Below are positions 8,352 through 16,666 of a DNA stretch of 64,000 bases, one piece after another. Location of the stretch: positions 2,046,001 to 2,110,000 of the forward strand of contig CAVSXT010000005.1 in assembly GCA_963732005.1 (NCBI GenBank), read 5' to 3'. The DNA is from JASLEW01 sp963732005. GTDB taxonomy: Bacteria > Acidobacteriota > Thermoanaerobaculia > Multivoradales > UBA5704. Positions within the stretch are counted from its first letter, which is position 1; the number at the start of each line of letters is the position of its first letter. A program made the position numbers and the translations under genes. The notes beneath the pieces are model-generated. The model did no database searches, had not been told where the DNA came from, and saw nothing but the letters and a program-made list of their open reading frames with translations.

Positions 8352-9428
8352 TCAGGGCGCGTCGCGGCGCGCGTCGCGGCGGAAGTACTGGACGCCCGCC
8401 CGGCCCAGGTAGGCGATCAGCTGGCGAGGATCGACCTGGCGGTCGGCGGGCACCAGCCCGGAGCAGGCGAAGCCGCGGGCCATGATTGCCCGCGCGGCGA
8501 GCACCGCCGGCGCGACGGCCACGAGGTAGCTGTGCGACGGATGGACGAAGCCTGCCACCAGCCGGGCGCCGGCGGCGTCCTCGACCTCGACGGCGAAGCC
8601 GCCCGACCTGGCGCCGAAGCGTTTCGCGATGCGGCGGCCGGCCGGCTGCAGGGCGCGGACCAGGGCGCGCACCGGGCGGTGGCGGGCCGCCGCCGCGAAG
8701 AGCGCGTTGAGCAGCCGGCGCCGGGCATCGACCCAGAGATCGACGTCGCGCAGGGTCGGCCAGATCGGCGGCAGCGTCACGCTGTCGGCGCTCTCGCTCA
8801 GCCGCGCGTCGATCCAGCCGACGGGAGGTGGGAGCTCGCAGCGCCGGCGCTCGCTGAAGGCGAGTTTCTCCACCAGGCGGCCGCCGCGCAGCACGCGGAT
8901 GGGCCGCTCCAGGTTGGCCAGCAGCGACTGCGCGGTGGCGGCCGTGGAGGTGTTGCCGGTGGCCGGCGCCAGCAGCGCCGAGATGCGCGCCGGCGCGCTC
9001 ACCCCGAGCGCCTGGACCAGCGCCGCCGTCACCGCCGAGACTGAGCTGCAGGAGCTGAGCACGCGCGTGCCGGCGCGGCCGATGCGCGGCGCGAGGCGCT
9101 GCACCGCGAGCGCATGGTCGAGGCTGTCGGCGAGGTCGATGACGTCGCAGCCAATGTCCATCGCGGTTTCGATCAGCAGGGTGGTGCGCCGCTGGAAGGG
9201 CCCGGCGGCGTCGATCACGACGTCGCCCTGGCGCAGCGCCGCGCGCAGCGAGGCGGCATCCTCCGCGTCGACCTGGAGATCGCCTCCCACGCCGCCCGCG
9301 GCTCCCGCGCCTGCTGCGCCTCCCGGATACCGCGAGCCGACCAGCGGCACTTCGCCATCGCGCCGCAGCAGCGCCGCGGCGGCGGCGCCGAAGAAGCCAC
9401 GGCCGCCGATGACGACGATGCGGCTCAC
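8352..9428 (-). CDS. saccharopine-dehydrogenase-like NAD(P)-binding protein
   Basis: The gene starts at GTG 9428, whose GTGA overlaps the stop of the upstream membrane-protein gene, giving 358 residues. The protein opens with a Rossmann motif, RIVVIGGRGFFGAAAAALL, the GGxGxxG signature of the saccharopine dehydrogenase and trans-acting enoyl reductase superfamily. A GDVVIDAAGPFQ stretch near residue 65 is the second hallmark. The same frame stays open far upstream, but that part is antisense-like sequence within the neighbouring gene. A role in lipid or amino-acid reduction is possible. The tight coupling with a membrane protein suggests that they act together. Confidence 0.8.
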   Translation of the reverse strand: MSRIVVIGGRGFFGAAAAALLRRDGEVPLVGSRYPGGAAGAGAAGGVGGDLQVDAEDAASLRAALRQGDVVIDAAGPFQRRTTLLIETAMDIGCDVIDLADSLDHALAVQRLAPRIGRAGTRVLSSCSSVSAVTAALVQALGVSAPARISALLAPATGNTSTAATAQSLLANLERPIRVLRGGRLVEKLAFSERRRCELPPPVGWIDARLSESADSVTLPPIWPTLRDVDLWVDARRRLLNALFAAAARHRPVRALVRALQPAGRRIAKRFGARSGGFAVEVEDAAGARLVAGFVHPSHSYLVAVAPAVLAARAIMARGFACSGLVPADRQVDPRQLIAYLGRAGVQYFRRDARRDAP

Positions 9429-10435
9429 CGCTCCGGCCAGCCGGCGGCGGCCAGGCGCGGCAGCGAGCGGCCGAGCCAGATGGTCAAGGGACAGAACAGG
9501 GCGAAGAGGACGCTGGTGGCGATCGCGATCCCGGCCGGAGAGCGCGCCAGGGCGCAGGCGGTGAGGGCCCCGCCGGCCAGCCAGACCCCCCAGGCGAGCG
9601 CCAGCAGGCCGCCGCGCAGGCGCGGCGTGAGGACGGTCAGGATGATGCCGGCCAGCGTGTACAGGCCATTGGCCGCGGCCCCGGTGCAGAGCGTGGCGAG
9701 CGGCGCGAGGCGCGCGTAGTCGCGCGGCAGCCAGCCGATGAGCAGCGCTTCGGCGAACAGGTCGCAGGCCAGGCCCGCGGCGGCGACGCCGACCGCCGCG
9801 ACGGCCCAGGCCGGCCGGCGAAGGAAGCCGCCCCACCAGGCATAGAACGCCACCAGGCTGATCGCGGCCGCGACCCAGACGGCCCAGCCGGCGCGCCACA
9901 GCGCCGGATGCCGCGCCATGTAGGCGAGGCGTTCGGCCACGGTGGGCGTCAGCTCGGTCCCCGGCCGTAGCGCCGTCGCCATGACCAGGATGGCCAGGGC
10001 ATTGATTGCCGCGCAGACGTAGGGCGCGGCGGCGCGCAGCCGGGCGCCGGCGCGGGTGCCGTCGAGCAGGAAGAGGCCGAAGGGGAGCCACCAGATGACG
10101 TCGTCGAACAGGATCAGGGTCACGGTGCGGACCGGCCACTCGCCGCGGCTGACGGTCAGTAGCCAGCCCAGCGGGCCGAGGAGCTTCCCCAGGAGGCCGA
10201 TGGCGATGAACGGCGCGGCGCGATCGAGGCGCCACGCCGCGTAGGCGTAGCCCAGGCCGTAGACGCCGAGGACCATGCCGAGGCAGGCCCAGATCGCCGG
10301 ATAGAGCGGCGGCGCCAGCTCGAAGCGCAGGAAGAATGACCGCGGGAACAGGCCGGCCCACAGCCCGAAGGCGAGGTTGTAGGCCGCCGCCGCCGCGAAG
10401 GTCAGTCGGTAGAGCCGGGCGCGATAGGGCGACAC
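9425..10435 (-). CDS. multi-pass membrane protein of unknown function
   Basis: The protein has 336 residues and about nine hydrophobic segments, with no signal peptide. The first half (four helices, LWAGLFPRSFF to WWLPFGLFLLDG) resembles small DoxX/alkyl-hydroperoxide-like membrane modules in composition only. A loop carries conserved-looking charged residues (FDDVIWW). The second half has further helices around AYMARHPALWRAGW. I cannot assign a family. It overlaps the downstream reductase-like gene by four bases, so the pair is translationally coupled. Confidence 0.7.
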   Translation of the reverse strand: MSPYRARLYRLTFAAAAAYNLAFGLWAGLFPRSFFLRFELAPPLYPAIWACLGMVLGVYGLGYAYAAWRLDRAAPFIAIGLLGKLLGPLGWLLTVSRGEWPVRTVTLILFDDVIWWLPFGLFLLDGTRAGARLRAAAPYVCAAINALAILVMATALRPGTELTPTVAERLAYMARHPALWRAGWAVWVAAAISLVAFYAWWGGFLRRPAWAVAAVGVAAAGLACDLFAEALLIGWLPRDYARLAPLATLCTGAAANGLYTLAGIILTVLTPRLRGGLLALAWGVWLAGGALTACALARSPAGIAIATSVLFALFCPLTIWLGRSLPRLAAAGWPER

Positions 10436-10538
10436 GCCGGGCGATTGTACAGGCAGCGGTCCCTAGCGAGGAGAAGGGGTGAAGGGCGAATCGAAATCAG
10501 AGCCAGAGCGCCCATTCGAGCCAGCAGGAGAGCTCAGA

Positions 10539-11588
10539 TTATGGTGGCACCGCGCGTTGCGTGTGGGTTCGGTAGGCTGCCAGCCCGGTGTGGTCGACAA
10601 GCTTGCCGAACGTGACGGGCGTGAAGACCTTGCCCAGCGTCGAGATCAGGAGCTTCTTCATGTCGGCGGGGCGCTGCTTGAAGCCGCGACCGGCGATGCA
10701 GGCGACGATCTCGTAGCGCCTTTCACCGGAGGGCATGTTGCGAGTCGCCAGCTCGGCGAGGTGCTGAATGCGGGTCACCTTGTCGCGCGCGGTGCCGTCG
10801 TCCTCGGTGAGCTTCGCTTCGATGACCACTTTGGGGTTTTCGGCGCTTGGCACAATGAAGTCCGGTGCCTGGTCGAACCCCGGCACCTTCTCGGCACGCT
10901 TCGTCTTGCGAAAGCTAATTCCGGCCGCAGTGAGCACCGCCTCGATCTCGGACTCGACGACATCGCCGACCATCTCACTCACCGAGTCGCGGTGGCCGGC
11001 GAAGGGGCGACCGAGGAACCGCTCATAGAGGAGCATCGCGTAAGAAACACCCGTCGCGGCAAGGGTTGGCATCCAAGGACCACCAAACCGCGTGTCCACC
11101 TTGTCCAGGCGGTGGAGTTGTTCGTCGGGAATGACTGGTGCGCCTTCACGCAGAAGCTTGCACGCGGTGGCGACCATGGCGCGGAGCCGTGCGCCGCTCA
11201 CGCCGTCCGCTCTGAGGAACCGGTGCGGACCAATGCGAATGCTGCGGTCTAGAGTTCGCGCATGGCCTTGGGTCACCAAGGTGCCGCTTTCAGCCGAGGT
11301 AACGTGCGCCAACTCTGACGGCGTGAAGCCCAGCATGCAACGCAGGACGACAAGGCAGATTGGCTGCTGGAGGGCGGCGGCGAGCACCGCCTCGGGGTCG
11401 AACTCCCTGAAGCCGTGGGTGGCCATCTTGAGCCGCTCGTAGCCGTTCTCGAAAGCCGGGAACTCGACGAAGCCAGGACCCTTCGGCAGGATGAGGAAGT
11501 CCGACTCGAGGCTGTCGATCACCACGGCAGCGAAGGCGTCGAGGTCCGCGGCCACCTCGGCGAAGGGCACTTCAAATGGGAACGTCAT
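10539..11588 (-). CDS. PD-(D/E)XK restriction endonuclease-like protein
   Basis: The ATG at 11588 lies inside the 3' end of the methyltransferase gene (17-base overlap, different frame), giving 349 residues. The C-terminal third shows the nuclease signature: PDFIVPSAENPKVVIEAKLT, that is PD followed after a short loop by E-A-K, as in PD-(D/E)XK enzymes. Upstream sequence is alpha/beta with no recognised domain and may hold target recognition. The sequence RIQHLAELATRN after the motif fits the helix that follows the core. Pairing with an adjacent DNA methyltransferase makes restriction the natural inference. GC content is lower than in flanking genes, consistent with a transferred defence module. 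Confidence 0.72.
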   Translation of the reverse strand: MTFPFEVPFAEVAADLDAFAAVVIDSLESDFLILPKGPGFVEFPAFENGYERLKMATHGFREFDPEAVLAAALQQPICLVVLRCMLGFTPSELAHVTSAESGTLVTQGHARTLDRSIRIGPHRFLRADGVSGARLRAMVATACKLLREGAPVIPDEQLHRLDKVDTRFGGPWMPTLAATGVSYAMLLYERFLGRPFAGHRDSVSEMVGDVVESEIEAVLTAAGISFRKTKRAEKVPGFDQAPDFIVPSAENPKVVIEAKLTEDDGTARDKVTRIQHLAELATRNMPSGERRYEIVACIAGRGFKQRPADMKKLLISTLGKVFTPVTFGKLVDHTGLAAYRTHTQRAVPP

Positions 11589-13749
11589 CTTGCAAGGGGG
11601 CTCCGAGTTTGGTGCCGATCTCGAACAACGGGCCGAGGGAGGGCTCGGCGCGGGCGTGCGCCTCGAGGGCAGCGGCGAGGATCGCTGAGGGATCCCAGCC
11701 GGCCACGGCGACCTCAACGGCGGCGAGCTTCTCCGTCACCGGGCGTGTGGCGTCCCAGCTTTTTCGTAGGTTCCAGATCACCAGGCGGACGACGTGGCCG
11801 AAGACCACACAGCGGACGTCTCCTGCCGTGACCTGAACGCCCCCCTCTGCGAGGCCGCGGAGGTCTTCGAGGACGAGGCTCACAATCGCCTCGCGAGAGC
11901 GGGCCAGCGTCCTTTGGGGTGTTGCACCGGTGACGCGGCAGACGAAGACCGTGTCGACCGTCGAGGAGCCGGTGCCGCTGATGTGGATGGAGGCACCCAT
12001 CTCGCCTGGGCACGGCAACGCCGCAGTGCAGGCGAAGCGCGCGTCGAGAAGGCCGACCGCCACCGGGAAGTAGGCATCGACTCGATTGTGGTGGTAGGTG
12101 AAGACAAGCGGCGCACCCGACCTGAGTGCCCTGGCCATGCGCTGGAAGACTGCCGAAAGGCCGGCTGTGAAGTGCGGAAGCCCACGCTCGAGCGTCTCGT
12201 TGCCGGTCAGCTCATCGGCGTTGCGGGTCGAGGCGCCGCGGAAGGCCGCGTGTTGCTTGCCGACGAGTTTCCGCAGCCAGACGTAGCAAAAGTCCATCAG
12301 TTCGGCGTACTGGACGTTCTGGAAGTAGGGCGGGTCGGTGAGGACCGCGTCGAGGCTCCCCGGCCGCAGCCGCGCACTCGTCGCGGTCGCGCAACGCAGG
12401 CTGACCTGGCGGCCGCCGTTGCCGATCGATTCGCCGCGGATCGGGACGACGGTCTTGCGTGAGGACTCGTGAAAAATCTCGAAGGGTTGGACGCAGAAGG
12501 ACTTCGCGCGGACGTACTTCTCGACGATGTTCGACCAGCCGCCGCTGCCGACGACCGCTCCGCCGCCGTTGGTGATCCCGAGGAGGTTCGACTCGCAGGC
12601 GATGAGGCCCACTGGGAAGCCGTGGACTGAGAAAATGTCGAGCGACTTTAGGGCCATCGTATCGTAACGGCACAGCAGGTTTTGGTACCGGAGGAGGTCG
12701 GACAGGTTGGTGGCTAGTGCTTCACGTACCAACTTATCCCTCAGTGCCGCAATGCCACGCGCGCTGAGCTCCAGGCCGAGAAGCTGCCTTGCGTTGAACA
12801 TCTCGCGATAGCGCCGGTAGCCCCAGCGGTGGAGTCGGTCGGTTTCGTCGCCCGATGGAATCTCGTCGTTTGGCACATAGCGCAACCGCGTGTGTCCGAG
12901 GCGAGCCGCTGCCTCTGTGTAGCGGTATAGATCCTCCGCGTCCGGGCGCTTGAAGAAGCGGCCAGTGTGCTCGCCGCGGCAGGAGTGGCAGTGATACTCG
13001 ATAGCGAACATGCGGTGGCCGAGCGGGTTTTTGCCGTCGGGAAACTTCACGACGCTCCCGCAGGCCGGGCAAGCGCACGAGCCGCGGCGCGCCGGCCCAC
13101 CGACGCGGAGAGCGGTGTGGCAAGTGCGGCAGGTACCGGGGGTCCTTCGGTCGACGACTTCGTTGAGCTCGCCACACGCGGCGCAGGCGAGAACGTTTCG
13201 CGGATGCCGCACGTTCTCCGCTACGAGATATCCGGGAAAGAGGTCCACCAGCGTAGAGCAGACGGCGCAGGGCGCCTGTTTCACCCAGAGCCAGTACTTC
13301 ACCTCTGCGAGGCCCGCGCAGAGGTGACAGCTCGTCTGGTAGAGATGTCCCAGCTCCTGCCTGAGCTTTGCTACCAGCTCGACGCTCGCGGCGCGATAGG
13401 CTGCGGGGTTGAGCGGGGCGAGTTCCTGGCGAACGATCCACCAAGCCATTGGGTTGATGTCGAAGCCGACGACGTCGCACCCGATGCGGTTTGCCTCAAG
13501 GAGCGGCGTGCCACCGCCCATGAAGGGGTCGGCAACTCGCTTACCGCGGTGATCGTTCGCGCGGTAGAAGGTCTCGCGCAGGGAACCCTCGCCGAATTCC
13601 GCGAGGAGGAGGGCGCGGAAGAGGGTGCCGGGGCGTCGCGCGAACCACTTGTGAACGGCGATGATTGGGCGGTAGCTTTGCTGGATCTGCTTCTCCCGAA
13701 GAGCCAGGTTCGCCACGAAGGCGACGTCGAAGCGCCGCTCGATAGACAT
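11572..13749 (-). CDS. adenine-specific DNA methyltransferase with Zn-ribbons (COG1743, DUF1156-like)
   Basis: The start at ATG 13749 (MSIERRFDVAFV) is used; an in-frame ATG at 13782 is equally possible and neither has a clear ribosome site. The protein has 725 residues. The N-terminal part (KWFARRPGTLFRALLL) is typical of DUF1156. AdoMet motif I is VADPFMGGGTPLLEANRIG. At least eight CxxC-type knuckles follow (CHLC, CAVC, CAAC, CRTC, CPAC, CHSC), forming a Zn-ribbon region. Catalytic motif IV is LTDPPYFQNVQYAELMDF, the DPPY of N6-adenine methylases. The family is known from defence islands. The 17-base overlap with the nuclease gene implies a stoichiometric pair. Confidence 0.85.
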   Translation of the reverse strand: MSIERRFDVAFVANLALREKQIQQSYRPIIAVHKWFARRPGTLFRALLLAEFGEGSLRETFYRANDHRGKRVADPFMGGGTPLLEANRIGCDVVGFDINPMAWWIVRQELAPLNPAAYRAASVELVAKLRQELGHLYQTSCHLCAGLAEVKYWLWVKQAPCAVCSTLVDLFPGYLVAENVRHPRNVLACAACGELNEVVDRRTPGTCRTCHTALRVGGPARRGSCACPACGSVVKFPDGKNPLGHRMFAIEYHCHSCRGEHTGRFFKRPDAEDLYRYTEAAARLGHTRLRYVPNDEIPSGDETDRLHRWGYRRYREMFNARQLLGLELSARGIAALRDKLVREALATNLSDLLRYQNLLCRYDTMALKSLDIFSVHGFPVGLIACESNLLGITNGGGAVVGSGGWSNIVEKYVRAKSFCVQPFEIFHESSRKTVVPIRGESIGNGGRQVSLRCATATSARLRPGSLDAVLTDPPYFQNVQYAELMDFCYVWLRKLVGKQHAAFRGASTRNADELTGNETLERGLPHFTAGLSAVFQRMARALRSGAPLVFTYHHNRVDAYFPVAVGLLDARFACTAALPCPGEMGASIHISGTGSSTVDTVFVCRVTGATPQRTLARSREAIVSLVLEDLRGLAEGGVQVTAGDVRCVVFGHVVRLVIWNLRKSWDATRPVTEKLAAVEVAVAGWDPSAILAAALEAHARAEPSLGPLFEIGTKLGAPLQDDVPI

Positions 13750-14014
13750 GGCAGACCGGGGTTCAGGAGAGCGCTTTGGCATGGCTGCGGCCGATGGCGC
13801 AAGTATAGCGTAAGATGGGCGCCGCAGGTTGACGCGGGTGCCCGCGGCCGTCAGCAGGGCTGGTACCCGACTCTGCCGAAGCCGTGCAAGCCTAGAGGTG
13901 GACGCCGCCGGGTGGGGAGCCGGCAGCGGACGAGGCGGGCCGGGCGACCATGGGATACTGGAACGCGGCGGCGCGCCATGGCTCCACGGTTGCGAGGGCG
14001 CCGCCCACCTCTCC

Positions 14015-14980
14015 ATGAAAGCCATCGTCTACCGCGTCTACGGTCCGCCCGATGTCCTCGAATTGGCGGAGATCGAACAGCCGGCCGCCGGCGCCGACGA
14101 GGTCCTGATCGAGGTGCGCGCCGCCGCCGTCAATCCGCTGGACTGGCACTACATGCGAGGCATCCCGTATTTCATTCGGCTGCTGGCCGGCCTGCGCCGG
14201 CCGAAGATCACGCGACTGGGCGTCGACGTGGCCGGCCGGGTCGAGGCGGTGGGTGTGAACGTCACGCGATTCAAGCCGGGCGACGAGGTGTTCGGCGGCT
14301 GCCGGGGGGCCTTTGCCGAGTATGCGTGTGCCGCCGAGCGGGCGTTGGCGATGAAGCCGGGGAACCTCACGTTCGAGCAAGCTGCGGCGGCGCCGGTGGC
14401 GGCATACACCGCCCTGCAGGGCCTTCGCAACCACGGACGGTTGCAGCCGGGGCAGCAGGTCCTGATCAACGGCGCGGCGGGAGGGGTGGGCACGTTCGCC
14501 GTGCAGATCGCCAAGTCGTTCGGCGCCTTGGTGACCGGTGTCTGCAGCGCGGGGAATGCCGGCATGGTCCGATCCCTCGGCGCGGACGAGGTGACCGATT
14601 ATTCGCAGGAGGATTTCACCAAGAGCGGCAAGCGTTACGACCTGATCCTCGACGCCGTCGGCAACCATCCGTTGCTGGCCTGCAGGCGCGCCCTGCAGCC
14701 CAAGGGGATCTACGTGATGGTCGGCGGGTCGGGAGGATTGATCGGGACGCTGGCTCGTGCGCTCGCGGCCGTCGTGCTGTCGCGGTTGGTGAGCCAGGAC
14801 CTGCTCATGATGCTGACCAAGCCAAGCCAGGAGGACCTGACCATCATCCGCGAGCTGATGGCGGCCGGCAGGGTGACGCCGGTCATCGACCGGCGCTACG
14901 GCTTGAGTGAGGTCCCCGAGGCGATCCGGTATCTGGAAGCAGGACACGCTCGCGGCAAGGTGGTGATCAGCTTGGAATGA
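14015..14980 (+). CDS. zinc-independent quinone oxidoreductase (MDR family)
   Basis: ATG 14015 (MKAIVYRVYGPPDVLEL) is the start that fits the family; upstream in-frame sequence has no coding character. The protein has 321 residues, as usual for quinone oxidoreductase/crotonyl-CoA-reductase-like members. The N-terminal GroES-like fold (AAAVNPLDWHYMRG) lacks the Cys/His zinc ligands. The NADPH-binding motif is INGAAGGVGTFAVQIAK, near residues 150-165, and CRRALQPKGIYVMVG marks the later Rossmann strands. It probably reduces quinones or alpha,beta-unsaturated carbonyls with NADPH. It converges on the AbiEii-like gene with a 25-base gap. Confidence 0.88.
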   Translation: MKAIVYRVYGPPDVLELAEIEQPAAGADEVLIEVRAAAVNPLDWHYMRGIPYFIRLLAGLRRPKITRLGVDVAGRVEAVGVNVTRFKPGDEVFGGCRGAFAEYACAAERALAMKPGNLTFEQAAAAPVAAYTALQGLRNHGRLQPGQQVLINGAAGGVGTFAVQIAKSFGALVTGVCSAGNAGMVRSLGADEVTDYSQEDFTKSGKRYDLILDAVGNHPLLACRRALQPKGIYVMVGGSGGLIGTLARALAAVVLSRLVSQDLLMMLTKPSQEDLTIIRELMAAGRVTPVIDRRYGLSEVPEAIRYLEAGHARGKVVISLE

Positions 14981-15005
14981 CGCACGCTGGACGCCGATCG
15001 CCAGC

Positions 15006-15668
15006 TCACACCCCGCCGAGTGCGATGCGGCGAAAGGTTTCCGCCAGGAGGTCGCGGAACCTCTCGAGCTGGCCTGGGGTGAGAGGTTTCAGCATCAAGG
15101 GTAAGGGGTGAGTCGGAAACTGCGCGACGAGCCAGGCCAGGACCCCTGGATCGATGCCGGAGTCTTTGCGTAGCGCCCACTCTAGATCTCGCGCCGGCGG
15201 GAAGCCGGCCTGGTCGAGGAAATAGAGATCGACGAGATCGCGGGGTTCGGAACGCGAGAGAATACAGGTCAACTTGCTCGCGCGCAGGTCGGCAAGCGAC
15301 TCGATCACGATACCCTCGACCGGCGCTGGCGGCGGCGCGATGTCCGCGACCGGCTCGTAGACGAGGTCGACCTCGACGCTCTGTCCGTCTTGGGTTTCAA
15401 GGTGTGCACGAACAAGGTGGCCGGCGTCGCGGAGCAGCGAGCAGGAAGCCCCGGCCTCATCGGCGGCAGCAGGGAGCAGGCCGACAAGCGCTCGCATTTC
15501 CTCGGCATCATGCACAAATAGATCGACGTCGCCGGTAGTTCGGTGACCAAGGTACGCCCCGGAGAGAGCCGCGCCGCCGCCGAGGTGGCAGGAGCTTCGC
15601 GTCTGGCAGGCTCGCACGAAACCGAGGGCGAAGTCCGGGACCACACGCCGATCGAAGGTGTTACGCAT
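15006..15668 (-). CDS. AbiEii/AbiGii-type nucleotidyltransferase, toxin-like
   Basis: ATG 15668 overlaps the upstream gene by eight bases and gives 220 residues. The nucleotidyltransferase-fold signature is clear: HLGGGAALSGAYLGHRTTGDVDLFV has the GG-x-AL and R-T-x-D-x-D pattern of AbiEii toxins. The second acidic strand appears as VEVDLVYEP. The C-terminal half is helical (LVDLYFLDQAGF), matching the AbiEii cap region. Known AbiEii toxins are NTP-transferases that block growth and, in some cases, phage. The upstream gene would be the antitoxin by position. Confidence 0.75.
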   Translation of the reverse strand: MRNTFDRRVVPDFALGFVRACQTRSSCHLGGGAALSGAYLGHRTTGDVDLFVHDAEEMRALVGLLPAAADEAGASCSLLRDAGHLVRAHLETQDGQSVEVDLVYEPVADIAPPPAPVEGIVIESLADLRASKLTCILSRSEPRDLVDLYFLDQAGFPPARDLEWALRKDSGIDPGVLAWLVAQFPTHPLPLMLKPLTPGQLERFRDLLAETFRRIALGGV

Positions 15669-16014
15669 GGCGCACAAGGTCCTGACGCAATGGGGGCCAC
15701 TGCGGCCGCGGCAGCTGCAGCAGCCAGGCCCACATCGACCGTGAGCGTCCCAGGTACCGGATGAGGAGCGGCCAGAGCGCGCGAATCTCGTCGGCGTTGA
15801 CGAAGAGCCAGACGTCCCGGGTGTTCGCTTCTCGCAGCAGAGCTCCCATCCAATAAGCGCGCGCCTCCGGATCCGGGGAGGCAAGGTGCTCCTTGAGCTG
15901 CGCGACCGTGGCGCCCGTCCACCAGAGAAAGTAGGGCCTGGCTGTATCGTCAAGGAGTGCCGCCGTCGTCGGTGGCAGACGATCGGTGGGCGCTGAGGAT
16001 TTCGAACTGCTCAT
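15661..16014 (-). CDS. small protein paired with AbiEii-like toxin, candidate antitoxin
   Basis: ATG 16014 (MSSSKSSAPTDRLPP) is preferred because AGGA lies nearby upstream; a GTG at 16047 would extend it. The protein has 117 residues. The middle (ATVAQLKEHLASPDPEARAY, then REANTRDVWLFV) resembles a conserved family found directly upstream of AbiEii nucleotidyltransferases. No DNA-binding domain of the AbiEi type is obvious. The eight-base overlap with the toxin-like gene supports a type IV-like toxin-antitoxin arrangement. Confidence 0.6.
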   Translation of the reverse strand: MSSSKSSAPTDRLPPTTAALLDDTARPYFLWWTGATVAQLKEHLASPDPEARAYWMGALLREANTRDVWLFVNADEIRALWPLLIRYLGRSRSMWAWLLQLPRPQWPPLRQDLVRHA

Positions 16015-16086
16015 CGGAAGAATCCTGCCCCGGAAGGACCCTACCACGGCGGCGACTCTACCGGTCGAGCCTCCCGGCGAGCGGCT

Positions 16087-16638
16087 TCAGGTCTGGGCGA
16101 GGGCGTTGAGCTTCAGGATCGTGGTCCAGTTGCGGCTGGTCGCGGCGTCGCGGAGAGCCTTGCCGAAGCTGATCGCCAGCGGGCTGGCGAGGAGTCCCTC
16201 GTGGCACCAGAGATAAGCCGCGCGCTCGCCGGCCGCCAAACGGTCCGGCGCCCAATCCTGACCGAGCAAGGGCTCCAGGCGCTGTCGGTCCGAGCGGTCG
16301 TTGAGGATGGCGACGAGCAGGCGCGCGGGGTCGCCGGCGACGTCGAGCAGGGGATTGGCCGCGACGACGGCGGCGAGCTCTGCGGCCGTCAGCACGGTCA
16401 CCCGAGAAGCGACTCCGAGACGCGCGACCAGCGATTCCTCGATGCGCGCGGCGACATCCTTGGCGCCGCCCTTGGCGCCGCCCGGCGCGGTGAACACGAC
16501 GTTGCCGCTGTTGAGCAGCGTCCGCACGTCGCTGTAGCCCAGGCTCTCCACCGCCGCGCGCAGATCCGCCATCGCGATCCGCTTGGCCTTGCCGACGTTG
16601 ATGCCGCGCAAGAACGCCACGTGTGTGCTCGCCGGCAT
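16087..16638 (-). CDS. DUF1697 family protein
   Basis: The protein has 183 residues, full length for DUF1697. It begins THVAFLRGINVGKAKRIAM, the family's signature (ALLRGINVGG-like), followed by LRAAVESLGYSDVRTLLNSG and NVVF, which are also diagnostic. The family is small, cytoplasmic and uncharacterised. Nothing in the surroundings suggests a role: it lies between the AbiEii pair and a flavin oxidase on the same strand. Confidence 0.88.
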   Translation of the reverse strand: MPASTHVAFLRGINVGKAKRIAMADLRAAVESLGYSDVRTLLNSGNVVFTAPGGAKGGAKDVAARIEESLVARLGVASRVTVLTAAELAAVVAANPLLDVAGDPARLLVAILNDRSDRQRLEPLLGQDWAPDRLAAGERAAYLWCHEGLLASPLAISFGKALRDAATSRNWTTILKLNALAQT

Positions 16639-16666
16639 GGTCGTCCCATGCTAACACCAGGCGAGA

